Part shown: positions 47,787 to 57,400 of the stretch, piece after piece
Numbering within the stretch: position 1 is the stretch's first letter
How the letters are laid out: the number at the start of each line of letters is the position of its first letter
Assembly: GCA_900318115.1 (NCBI GenBank)
Contig: ONJJ01000008.1
Span: forward strand, 23,698-87,697
DNA length: 64,000 bases
Origin: an uncultured Prevotellaceae bacterium
GTDB lineage: Bacteria; Bacteroidota; Bacteroidia; Bacteroidales; Bacteroidaceae
Direction of reading: 5' to 3'
Made by a program: the position numbers and the translations under genes
Notes under the pieces: generated by a model
The model's database searches: none
What the model saw: only the letters and a program-made list of their open reading frames with translations
Told to the model about the DNA's origin: nothing

Positions 47787-49979
47787 ATGAAACCTGCCAC
47801 CTCTCTGCATCTGATGAAAAGACTGCTCGTCGTTTCTGCATTGCTCTTCTCCTGCAGCCTGCTCTCCGCGCAGCCTGCTCTTCATCTCGGCACTGTCGTC
47901 TCCTGGGACCGCCACAGCCTGCTCTTCGACGGCCGCCGCGTATGCCCTGTCATGGGAGAAATCCACTACAGCCGCGTGCCTGCACAGGAGTGGCCTGCGG
48001 AGGTTCGTAAGATGCGCGAAGGGGGCGTCACCATCATCGCTACCTACGTCTTTTGGAATCATATCGAGGAGCAGGAGAATCAATTCGACTGGAGCGGGCA
48101 GCGCGACCTGCGACGTTTTCTCGAGGTCTGCAAGGCTGAGGGCATGCCCGTGGTACTGCGTATGGGGCCGTGGTGCCACGGCGAGGTGCGCAATGGCGGC
48201 CTGCCCGACTGGTTGTTCCAGAAGCAGTGCCGTGTGCGCTCCGAGGACTCCACCTTCCTGGCCTATACCACCCGCCTCTACCGCCAGATCTTCACACAGG
48301 TGCAGGGGCTTCAGTGGAAGGACGGCGGCCCCGTGCTGGCCGCTCAGTTCGACAACGAATATCGTGGCCCCGCCTCCTACCTGCTCGCCCTGAAACGCAT
48401 TGCCCTCAGCATCGGGTTCGACCTTCCGTTCTACACCCGCACGGGGTGGCCCGAGCTCACCACTCCTATGCCTTTCGGCGAGATGTTGCCTCTCTTCGGG
48501 GACTATGCCGATGGCTTCTGGGACAAGAGCACCCAGGAAGGTGTCGGCAGCTATTACAAGGCGTTTAATTTCAAGGGACAGCGCGTTTCCACGTCCATCG
48601 GAACGGATTTCCTTACTTATTCCAGCGATTCCGTGTCTGATGCCAAGCGCAAGTTATCAAGCACTTACCCCTACTTCACCTGCGAACTTGGAGGCGGAAT
48701 GGCCACAGCCTACCACCGCCGTCCCTACGTCTATCCCGAGGATGCCTATTCCATGGCGCTGGTGAAATTGGGCAGCGGCAGCAACCTCCTTGGATATTAC
48801 ATGTACCACGGCGGCACCAACCCCGAAGGACGCCTGAACACCCTCAACGAGTGCCAGACCTCCCCCTTCACTGCCAACAACGACCTGCCCGTTTGCACCT
48901 ATGACTTCCAGGCTCCGCTGGGTGAGTTCGGCCAGACCTATCCGCAGTACTACCGCCTGCGCCCCCTGCACCTCTTCATGCAGGACTTCGGCGAGCTGTT
49001 GGCACCCATGGAGGCCACCTTCCCTGCAGCGCAGGATCTGAAGCAGGCCGACGACTCTGCGCTGCGCTGGTCTGTGCGTGCCGATGGAAAATCCGCCTTC
49101 GTCTTCTTCAATAACTACGAGCGCTTCGCCAACCTCACGGCCAAGCGAGCCGTACAATTTGAAGCCTGCGGCGTCCGCTTCCCGCAGAAACCGATCACCA
49201 TCCCTGCAGGCTGCGCTGCCATCTTCCCCGTGAACGTGGCGGGGCTCCGCTATGCCACCGCTCAACTGGTTTCCTGTCGCGATGGCAAGATCTGCCTGAT
49301 GCAGGTTCCAGGTATTCCCACGACCATTGTCCTTCAGAACGGCAGGACGCTGAACAACGTCAAACCCCAGGGACTTGCGCGTCCGGTCTGTGATAACATC
49401 TATTTGCTCAGTCGTGATGAGGCCGAACACCTCTACTTGCCACAGCGCGCCGAACTGAAGCGTACCGACGTCCCCTTCCTCCGCTTACTGACGGCTGGCA
49501 CCCCTCGTTCCATCCAGAAAGGCAAGGCCAAGGTCGCCGCGGCTCCCACCGAGGAGGACTGGCAGCAGGCTGCCGTTTACCGCATCAAGATCGGGAGAGG
49601 CAGCAACGCAGCACAACTCTCGAGAGAAAATCCCGCCCCCTCCCTTGCAGGTAAGCAGGACGCGGCCCCCTCCCTCCCCCTTCTCTCTATCACCTATCGA
49701 GGTGACTGTGCCCGCCTCTATGCCATCATCCCCGCCTCTGCCAGCCCCAGTTCCATCACCGCCACCTCCGTAGGCTCCTCCGCCCGCCGCCTTGTCGCGG
49801 ACAACTTCTACTACGGCCGTCCCTTCCTCTATGGCCTCTGGCGCCTGCCCGCTGGTTGCGAGGAACTGGAACTGCGCATCCTCCCCCTCCAACCTGATGC
49901 TCCCATCTACCTACCCCGCGAGGCAGACCGCACCCCCGGCGAAGCTCTCTCCTCCATCTCCCTCATCCCCTGCAAATAA
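47787..49979 (+). CDS. GH35 beta-galactosidase-like, secreted
   Basis: 730 residues. Signal peptide MKRLLVVSALLFSCSLLSAQ, starting at the internal Met 10; the ATG at 47787 is two bases after the previous stop and is kept as the coupled start. GH35 barrel: MGEIHYSRVPAQEWPAEVRK, WNHIEEQENQFDWSGQRDL, VLRMGPWCHGEVRNGGLPDW. GGPVLAAQFDNEYRG has NEY as acid/base, and FTCELGGGM probably provides the nucleophile Glu. Near the C-terminus an insertion (SRENPAPSLAGKQDAAPSLP; 49630-49680) with CCCTCCC-type DNA looks like a degraded palindromic element. C-terminal beta domains follow. Confidence 0.87.
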   Translation: MKPATSLHLMKRLLVVSALLFSCSLLSAQPALHLGTVVSWDRHSLLFDGRRVCPVMGEIHYSRVPAQEWPAEVRKMREGGVTIIATYVFWNHIEEQENQFDWSGQRDLRRFLEVCKAEGMPVVLRMGPWCHGEVRNGGLPDWLFQKQCRVRSEDSTFLAYTTRLYRQIFTQVQGLQWKDGGPVLAAQFDNEYRGPASYLLALKRIALSIGFDLPFYTRTGWPELTTPMPFGEMLPLFGDYADGFWDKSTQEGVGSYYKAFNFKGQRVSTSIGTDFLTYSSDSVSDAKRKLSSTYPYFTCELGGGMATAYHRRPYVYPEDAYSMALVKLGSGSNLLGYYMYHGGTNPEGRLNTLNECQTSPFTANNDLPVCTYDFQAPLGEFGQTYPQYYRLRPLHLFMQDFGELLAPMEATFPAAQDLKQADDSALRWSVRADGKSAFVFFNNYERFANLTAKRAVQFEACGVRFPQKPITIPAGCAAIFPVNVAGLRYATAQLVSCRDGKICLMQVPGIPTTIVLQNGRTLNNVKPQGLARPVCDNIYLLSRDEAEHLYLPQRAELKRTDVPFLRLLTAGTPRSIQKGKAKVAAAPTEEDWQQAAVYRIKIGRGSNAAQLSRENPAPSLAGKQDAAPSLPLLSITYRGDCARLYAIIPASASPSSITATSVGSSARRLVADNFYYGRPFLYGLWRLPAGCEELELRILPLQPDAPIYLPREADRTPGEALSSISLIPCK

Positions 49980-50037
49980 CTCCCCCATCATTCCCCCTTC
50001 CTCATCATTATAGTTCTCATTCCCTTCTTCACTCCCC

Positions 50038-53000
50038 ATGCAGCGTTCCCCTCTCTCCCTCCTCATCATCCTCTTGCTCAGCGTAGGCAGCGGCAGTGCC
50101 GCTGCACAGGAACTCCTTGACCTCTCCGGCTCCTGGCACCTCACTTCGCGCCTGGCTGCCACCTCCGTCAACCTCCCCGGCTCACTCCTCACCAACGGCC
50201 TCGGCGACGACATCACCCCCACCACTCGATGGACCGGCTCCCTCTACGACTCCAGCTACTACTTCAATCCCTTCATGGAGCCCTACCGTCGCGCCGGCAA
50301 TATGTCCTTCCCCTTCTTCCTCACCCCTCGGAAACACTTCGTGGGTGAGGTCACCTACAGCCGCACCGTCGCCATTCCCAAGTCCTGGCGCCGCCAGCAG
50401 GTCACCCTCTTCCTCGAGCGTCCGCACATCGAGACCACCGTCGTCGTCAACGGTCACGCGGTAGGCCACCAGATGAGCCTCTCCGTCCCTCATCAGTATG
50501 ACATCACCCCTTACCTCCGCTTCGGCCGTGACAACGAAATCGCCATCCGCGTTTACAACGGTATCGAGAACGTCTGCGTCGGACAGGACTCCCACAGCGT
50601 CACCGACCAGACCCAAGGCAACTGGAACGGCATCGCCGGGCGCATAGAACTGCGCACCACACCTTATATTTACAAGCAGCGCGTCATCACAGACCTCGAT
50701 AGCCAGATCGCACACATCACCATTAACGAACAGTCTTTCCTCGTGCATGTGCCAGGAGCGAAGCCGTGGAACGAACACTCGCCACAACTCTACACGGCCA
50801 CGGTTGTCTATCACGGCCAGCCCGTACGCGTTACCTTTGGTTTCCGAGAGGTCGCCGTGCGGGGCCGGGACATCCTGCTCAACGGCCGTCCCATCCACCT
50901 GCGCGGCACCGTGGAGAACTGCTGTTTCCCCGAGACGGGCTTCCCGCCCACCGACACCGCCTCCTGGGAACGCATTTTCCGCATTTGCAAGGACTTCGGC
51001 CTCAACCACATGCGATTCCACAGCTACTGCCCGCCCGAGGCTGCCTTCGTCGCTGCCGACCGCCTGGGCTTCTACCTTCAGCCCGAAGGACCTTCGTGGC
51101 CCAACCACGGTGTGAAGCTCGGCAACGGGATGCCCATCGACAAATACCTCGCCGACGAGTGCCGTGCCATCCTCGACCGCTACGGTCACCACCCCTCCTT
51201 CATCATGCTTGCCGCTGGCAACGAGCCCGCAGGCAACTGGGTCAAGTGGGGCGCTGACTTCGTCCAGGAGATGAAAGCCTACGACCCCTCCCGCATATAT
51301 TGCACCGCCAGCGTCGGCGGCGGATGGGAATGGGACTACGGCTCGGAATACCACGTCAAGGGTGGTGCCCGCGGACTTGAGTGGAACCGCCGCCAGCCCA
51401 GCAGTGATGATGACTTCGCAGAGCAGATAGCCAAGCCGAGGAACTACAGACCCGCCCCCACACGTCAAGGAAACCAGGCCTCCGGCCAGGGAAAGGATGG
51501 CATCGCGCAGCAGCTCCCATCACAGAATGGAGAAGGCGTGGCTTCTCCTGGCGTCCTCATCAGCCACGAGCAAGGCCAGTGGTGCGCCTTCCCCGACTTC
51601 AAAGAAATCCCTCAATACACCGGTGTTTACAAGGCTGCCAACTTCCAGATCTTCCGCGACCTGCTCGCAGCCCACGGCATGGCATCGCAGGCCGAGAAGT
51701 TTCTGATGGCCAGCGGACGGCTGCAGGTGCTCGCCTACAAATATGAGATAGAGCGCCACCTGCGTACCCCTGGCTACGCTGGCTTCCAGCTCCTGGCCCT
51801 CAATGACTACAGCGGTCAGGGCACCGCCCTCGTCGGTCCCCTCAACGTCCATTGGCGAGAGAAGGGCTACTGCACCGCCGCCGACTGGCGCGAGTTCTGC
51901 AGCGACCTCGTCCCCCTCGCCCATTTCCCCCGCTTCACCTTCCAGACCTCCGACACCCTCCGCATCCCTGTCACCCTCTACGACGCCACCACTAATGCCC
52001 CCTCTTCCTCTCCCTCCCTTTCCCCTGCTCCCTCTCCCTCCCCCGCTCTCTCTCTTTCTCCCTCTCCCTCTTTCTCTTCTCTCTCCTCCTCCTCTTCTCT
52101 TTACTCCTCCTCTTCTCTTTCCCCCTCTCCCTCTCTTTCCTCTTCTCTCTCCTCTCCCTCCCCTTGTCCGCAGGCTGTTGGGTGCCCCGCGTATTCGCGG
52201 GGAGCTTCCAGCGTCCCCCGCTCCCTCGCCTACACCATCACCCTCGGCTCCGCCGTCCTCCAGCAGGGCACCTGCTCCCCCGGTGACATCATCACCTTCC
52301 TCCCTTCTGCCCTCAATCGCGCCTCCAAGCTCACCCTCACCCTCACTGCCGACGCCACCCACCGGAACCACTGGGATTTCTGGGTCTATCCCTCCTTCCC
52401 CTCCGATTCCTCCCCCTCCTCCCCCCACAATCCCTCCCCCTCCGTCATCATCTGCGACCTCTCATCCTCAAAGGTATCCGCTCCCTCCCTCACAGGGAGG
52501 GCGGGGGGTGGGTCTGTCCTCGAGGCTCTGGAGGCGGGAAAGGATGTCCTCCTCCTTGCTGGCGGCCAGATCAAGTACGGCAACGACGTCGTCCACCGCT
52601 TCCTGCCCGTCTTCTGGAACACCTCGTGGTTCAAGATGAAACCGCCCCACACCACGGGCGCCCTCATTCAGGCCGAGCACCCCCTCTTCCGTGACTTCCC
52701 CACCGACGACTGGCAAGACCTCCAATGGTGGGAACTCACCAACCGCGCCCAGTGCATCAACCTCGCAGAGTTCCCTGCGGACTACCAACCCATCGTGCAG
52801 CCCATCGATACCTGGCACCTCTCGCGCAAGCTCGGCATGCTCCTCGAAGCCCGTGTCGGCAAGGGACGCCTCATCCTCACCACCTTCGACCTCTCCAGTG
52901 ACCTCGACCGTCGCATCGTAGCCCGCCAACTCCGCTATAGCATCCTCCGCTACATGCAGAGCCCCGACTTCCAGCCCACTCTCAACCTCTCCCCGGATGT

Positions 53001-53097
53001 CCTCCGCCATCTCTTCGAGCGCGAAGCCCCGGCTGTAGATATGTTCACTCGCGAGTCGCCTGATGAACTCAAACCGAAATTCTCCAACCAGAACTGA
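50038..53097 (+). CDS. GH2-type glycosidase with large low-complexity insertions, secreted
   Basis: 1019 residues; signal peptide MQRSPLSLLIILLLSVGSGS. GH2 order: sugar-binding jelly roll (about 80-210), Ig-like domain, TIM barrel with GLNHMRFHSYCPPEAAFVAA. The acid/base Glu is in LAAGNEPAGNW and the nucleophile is probably the Glu in LISHEQGQWCAF. Four insertions of intergenic character interrupt it. They are a Gln/Asn-rich loop (RPAPTRQGNQASGQGKDG), a Ser/Pro tract of about 55 residues from polypyrimidine DNA (51994-52160), a CCCCGCGtattCGCGGGG palindrome (52185-52202), and a GGGAGGG element (52483-52512) encoding APSLTGRAGGGS. A C-terminal glutamine-amidotransferase-like or beta domain follows. 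Substrate unknown. Confidence 0.83.
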   Translation: MQRSPLSLLIILLLSVGSGSAAAQELLDLSGSWHLTSRLAATSVNLPGSLLTNGLGDDITPTTRWTGSLYDSSYYFNPFMEPYRRAGNMSFPFFLTPRKHFVGEVTYSRTVAIPKSWRRQQVTLFLERPHIETTVVVNGHAVGHQMSLSVPHQYDITPYLRFGRDNEIAIRVYNGIENVCVGQDSHSVTDQTQGNWNGIAGRIELRTTPYIYKQRVITDLDSQIAHITINEQSFLVHVPGAKPWNEHSPQLYTATVVYHGQPVRVTFGFREVAVRGRDILLNGRPIHLRGTVENCCFPETGFPPTDTASWERIFRICKDFGLNHMRFHSYCPPEAAFVAADRLGFYLQPEGPSWPNHGVKLGNGMPIDKYLADECRAILDRYGHHPSFIMLAAGNEPAGNWVKWGADFVQEMKAYDPSRIYCTASVGGGWEWDYGSEYHVKGGARGLEWNRRQPSSDDDFAEQIAKPRNYRPAPTRQGNQASGQGKDGIAQQLPSQNGEGVASPGVLISHEQGQWCAFPDFKEIPQYTGVYKAANFQIFRDLLAAHGMASQAEKFLMASGRLQVLAYKYEIERHLRTPGYAGFQLLALNDYSGQGTALVGPLNVHWREKGYCTAADWREFCSDLVPLAHFPRFTFQTSDTLRIPVTLYDATTNAPSSSPSLSPAPSPSPALSLSPSPSFSSLSSSSSLYSSSSLSPSPSLSSSLSSPSPCPQAVGCPAYSRGASSVPRSLAYTITLGSAVLQQGTCSPGDIITFLPSALNRASKLTLTLTADATHRNHWDFWVYPSFPSDSSPSSPHNPSPSVIICDLSSSKVSAPSLTGRAGGGSVLEALEAGKDVLLLAGGQIKYGNDVVHRFLPVFWNTSWFKMKPPHTTGALIQAEHPLFRDFPTDDWQDLQWWELTNRAQCINLAEFPADYQPIVQPIDTWHLSRKLGMLLEARVGKGRLILTTFDLSSDLDRRIVARQLRYSILRYMQSPDFQPTLNLSPDVLRHLFEREAPAVDMFTRESPDELKPKFSNQN
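51994..52160 (+). repeat. Polypyrimidine tract inside the GH2 gene
   Basis: Almost uninterrupted C/T on the plus strand (CCCTCTCC/TCTTCTCT units), encoding a Ser/Pro/Leu run. It is the same kind of tract as 33241-33375 but in frame and intragenic. Confidence 0.85.
52185..52202. repeat. Palindrome inside the GH2 gene
   Basis: CCCCGCGtattCGCGGGG, a 7-base perfect stem next to the polypyrimidine tract, encoding part of CPAYSRGAS. Confidence 0.7.
52483..52512. repeat. GC-rich palindromic element inside the GH2 gene
   Basis: CTCCCTcacAGGGAG followed by GGCGGGGGGTGGG, encoding PSLTGRAGGGS; same style as the elements in dus and transporter 2. Confidence 0.65.
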
Positions 53098-53098
53098 T

Positions 53099-54403
53099 AT
53101 GTACAACAAAGGCTTTCTTTATTTTATCTGCTCCGTATCTGCCATGGGCGGTCTGCTCTTTGGCTACGACTGGGTGGTTATTGGCGGTGCCAAGCCGTTC
53201 TATGAATTGTACTTTGGTATTGCAAACTCGCCAGTGATGCAGGGCGTGGCGATGACGACGGCACTCATCGGTTGCCTTGTGGGTGCAATGGTGGCAGGTG
53301 CTGCTGCCGACCGCTATGGGCGCAAGCCGCTTCTGACGCTTTCGGCGGTGCTGTTCACGGTGTCTGCTATCGGCACAGGTCTGTTCAATGACTTCACCTT
53401 ATTTAATATAGCGCGCTTCGTGGGCGGCGTAGGTATCGGTGTAGCCTCGGCGCTGGCTCCTATGTACATTGCCGAAGTCAGTCCTGCTCATATCCGCGGG
53501 CGCATGGTCAGCCTGAACCAGATGACCATCGTGCTGGGAATCCTGGCGGCACAGGTGGTGAACCTGCTGTTAGCTCGCGACACCAGTGTGGCCGAGAGTC
53601 AGGCGTGGAACGTGGCATGGGGCTGGCGTTGGATGTTTTGGGCGGAGACGCTGCCCGCTGCCCTATTCCTCATGATGAGTTTCTTCATTCCAGAGAGCCC
53701 TGTGTATGAAAGAATGAAAAAGAAGAGAAGCCCCGTCCCGTCCTCCCCCAAGGGGGAGGAGAACTGTAGGAGAAGCGATTCTAATGTAATTTCCTCCTTG
53801 TGGGAGAACAGGAGGGGGCTTCGCAAGGTATTGCTGCTTGGCCTGGTCATCGCGGTCTTCCAGCAGTGGTGTGGCACGAACGTCATCTTCAACTACGCTC
53901 AGGAGATATTCGTGGGTGCCGGCTTTGATGTGGACGGTATGTTTATCAACATCGTCATCACGGGTATTGCCAATGTTGTCTTCACCTTCGTGGCGCTCTA
54001 TACTATTGAGAAGTGGGGACGGCGGACACTGATGCTGCTGGGAGCCGGCGGGCTGGGTGTGATCTACGCCGTCCTAGGCTACTGCTACTATCAGCAACAG
54101 ACGGGCTTCGCGATGGTGGCACTCGTGGTGGCTGCCATCTCGGTTTATGCCATGACGCTGGGGCCTGTCACGTGGACCCTGTTGGCAGAGATTTTCCCCA
54201 ACCGCGTGCGTGGCTTGGCCATGGCTATCTGTACGTTCGCCTTGTGGGTGGGTTGTTGTACGCTGACATTCTCCTTCCCCTCGATGAATGCGGCGCTGGG
54301 CAGCAGCGGCACCTTCTGGGTGTACTCTGCCATCTGTGCATGTGCCTTCGTGTTCCTCTATCGCAACTGTCCTGAGACGAAAGGCAGGGAGTTGGAGGAA
54401 TAA
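53099..54403 (+). CDS. MFS sugar porter
   Basis: 434 residues, 12 TM helices, sugar-porter branch of the major facilitator family. Signatures: GGLLFGYDWVVIGGAKPFYE (TM1), RYGRKPLL (loop 2-3), IYIAEVSPAHIRGR-like MYIAEVSPAHIRGRMVSLNQ, FQQWCGTNVIFNYAQEI (TM7, sugar-binding QQ/N), PVTWTLLAEIFPNRVRG, and PETKGRELEE at the C-terminus. ATG at 53099, one base after the GH2 stop TGA; an in-frame ATG at 53063 lies inside GH2. The central cytoplasmic loop contains a palindromic insertion, PVPSSPKGEENCRR (53738-53775). Likely imports a mono- or disaccharide released by GH35/GH2. Confidence 0.92.
   Translation: MYNKGFLYFICSVSAMGGLLFGYDWVVIGGAKPFYELYFGIANSPVMQGVAMTTALIGCLVGAMVAGAAADRYGRKPLLTLSAVLFTVSAIGTGLFNDFTLFNIARFVGGVGIGVASALAPMYIAEVSPAHIRGRMVSLNQMTIVLGILAAQVVNLLLARDTSVAESQAWNVAWGWRWMFWAETLPAALFLMMSFFIPESPVYERMKKKRSPVPSSPKGEENCRRSDSNVISSLWENRRGLRKVLLLGLVIAVFQQWCGTNVIFNYAQEIFVGAGFDVDGMFINIVITGIANVVFTFVALYTIEKWGRRTLMLLGAGGLGVIYAVLGYCYYQQQTGFAMVALVVAAISVYAMTLGPVTWTLLAEIFPNRVRGLAMAICTFALWVGCCTLTFSFPSMNAALGSSGTFWVYSAICACAFVFLYRNCPETKGRELEE
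53738..53775. repeat. GC-rich palindromic element in the MFS central loop
   Basis: CTCCCCCaaGGGGGAG with short flanks, in frame between TM6 and TM7. Confidence 0.7.
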
Positions 54404-54443
54404 TATGAGAATAAAAGAATAAGAATTTCAATACTACGAAAAA

Positions 54444-57400
54444 ATGGTAAAAGCTTGGAGTGAACTACTCACCATCCCTACTTATGAGGTGGGTAAACCT
54501 GAAAAGAATCCAATGTTCCTGGAGAAGCGTGTCTACCAGGGCAGCAGTGGTGTGGTCTATCCCTATCCCGTGATCGAGAAGATTGCGGACGAGAAGGTGG
54601 ACCGTGAGTACCTGGCGGTATGGATAGAGAACGAATACATCAAGGTGATGATTCTGCCTGAACTGGGCGGTCGTGTGCAGATGGCCTACGACAAGATTCG
54701 TCAGCGTCACTTCGTCTACTACAACCACGTCATCAAACCAGCTCTAGTAGGACTTACGGGCCCGTGGATCAGCGGCGGCATCGAGTTCAACTGGCCGCAG
54801 CACCATCGCCCTTCTACCTTCCTGCCCGTGGACCACAAGATCGAGGAGGGCGAGGACGGCAGTGTCACCGTCTGGTGCAACGAGATGGAGCGGATGTTCC
54901 ATCAGAAGGCACTGGTAGGTTTCACGCTGCGTCCGGGGTGTGCGTACCTGGAAATCAAGGGTCGCCTCAGCAACCGTACACCGCTTCCCCAGACGTTCCT
55001 TTGGTGGGCAAACCCCGCCGTGGAGGTGAACGATGCGTACCAGAGTGTGTTCCCGCCAGACGTGAACGCGGTCTTCGACCACGGCAAGCGTGCCGTCTCT
55101 AGTTTCCCCGTTGCCACGGGTACGTACTACAAGATGGATTACAGCGCTGGCGTGGACATCTCGAACTATCGGAACATCAAAGTGCCCACCAGCTATATGG
55201 CCGTGAACTCCAAGTACGACTTCGAAGGAGGCTATGAGAACGACACCCAGGCTGGTATGCTGCACGTCGCCTCCCATCATTTCTCACCTGGCAAGAAGCA
55301 GTGGACCTGGGGCAACGGCGACTTCGGAAGGGCTTGGGACAGGAACCTGACAGATCCAGTCTCGGAGGGAGAGTCTTACTATCGCCCCTACATCGAGCTG
55401 ATGGCAGGCGTCTACACGGAGAACCAGCCGGACTTCACATGGCTGATGCCCTACGAGGAGAAGCAGTTCACGCAGTACTTCATGCCCTACCGTGAGTTGG
55501 GTGTGGTGAAGCAGGCTACCAAGGACTTCGTGTTCAATATCGAGGAAATTAAAGAAGTAAAAGAGGAAAGAGAAGCAACCAAAGAGGTGATGTCTGCAGT
55601 CCGCTTCAAGGTGCTGGCCACATCGAAGCAGACGGTACGTCTCACCCTGAGCGGCCCATTCAGGGAGACTCTCTATGAAAAAGTGGTCACGCTCTCGCCC
55701 GAAGCCGTCTTTGAGCAGGTTGTCGATATGAAGGGCATTCAGTTTACTGACCTCTACTTCACCATAAATCCACCGGATGAATTGCCGATGACCCCACTGA
55801 TGGAGTGGATGGCAGAACTTGATGAGGTGCGCCCCATCCCCGATTCTGCCGAGGCAGCACTGCCGCCAGTGGAGTGCAAGACCGTGGATCAGCTCTACCT
55901 GACGGGCCTGCACCTGGAGCAGTACCGCCATGCCACGTGGTCGGCACTCGACTACTACGAGGAGGCACTGCGCCGCGACCCCAACGACGTGCGTTGCCTG
56001 AACCAGATGGGACTCTGGTACCTCCGCCGCGGACGGTTCCAAAAGGCAGAGGAATACCTGCGCCGTGCCGTGAAGATATGGCAGCGCCGCAACCCTAACC
56101 CCTACGATGGTGAACCCGTCTTCAACCTCGCGCTTGCACTGAAGTTCGGGATGAAGGAAGACGAAGCCTACGAATGGTTCTGGAAAGCATCCTGGAACAA
56201 AGCTTGGGCGGACGCGGCTTTCTTCGAAGCTGCACGAATCAGCATCTGCAACGAGCGCTATGTTGATGCTCTCGACGAACTGGAGCGCTCACTCATCAGC
56301 AACAGCCACAACCATCAGGCACGTGCGCTCAAGGCCACCGTGCTGCGTAAGCTGGGGCGCAAGGACGAGGCACTGCGCTGGATTGCCGAATCCTACAAGA
56401 TCGACCCGTTCAACTACGTATGCATGGTGGAAGAGCACCTGCTCAGCGGTAGCGAAGAGCCCCTGCAGCGTATGATCCAGTTGATGAACGGCCAGGTGAA
56501 GAACTACCACGAGACCGCCCTCGAATACATGGCTGCCGGACTCAATGAAGAGGCTCAGCTGGTGCTGCAGCTGGCTCTGAAGCCTGAGGTGGAAGCATCA
56601 CCCCTTACCTATTATTATCTGGCTTGCATATCAAATATAGACGAAGCAGGACTATGGCTGGAGAAGGCTGCAGCGGCCGACCCGGCCTGCTGCTTCCCCA
56701 ACCGCCTGGAGGATGTTAAAGTGCTGACCATCGCCATCGAGATGAATTCCGAGGACGCCCGTGCTCCCTACTACCTCGGCTGCCTGTACTACGCCGCCCG
56801 ACAGTATGACCTTGCCATCGAGAACTGGGAACTCTCGGCGAAGCGGGATCCGCAGTTCCCCACCGTCTGGCGCAACCTGGCGCTGGCGCGCTTCAACAAA
56901 CAGGGGCGTCAGGACGAGGCCGTGGAGTACATGGAGCGTGCCTTCCACCTCGACGAGGACGATGAGCGCGTGCTCATGGAGTTGGACCAGCTCTACAAAC
57001 GCCTGCAGCGGCCTCATGCCCAGCGCCTGACTTTCCTCCAGCAGTATCCCGAACTCATCCAGCGTCGCGACGATCTCGTGCTCGAGGAAATCACTCTGCT
57101 GAATCAGGTAGGACGCTACGAAGAAGCCATGCAGAAGCTGGACCATCACATCTTCCACCCCTGGGAGGGTGGCGAAGGCAAGGTGCCGGCGCAGTATCAG
57201 TTCTGCCGCGTGGAACTGGCGAAACGCTTTCTAACAGAAGCCTCAGAAACCCCAGATGTCCCTGAAGCCTCAGGGAAGATTCAGCGGGCTATTAAACTAC
57301 TGACCGAGTGTCTGGAATATCCCCACCACCTCGGTGAAGGCAAGCTCTATGGTGCTCAGGAGAATGACTTTCACTATCTCCTCGGTCTGGCCTATGAACA

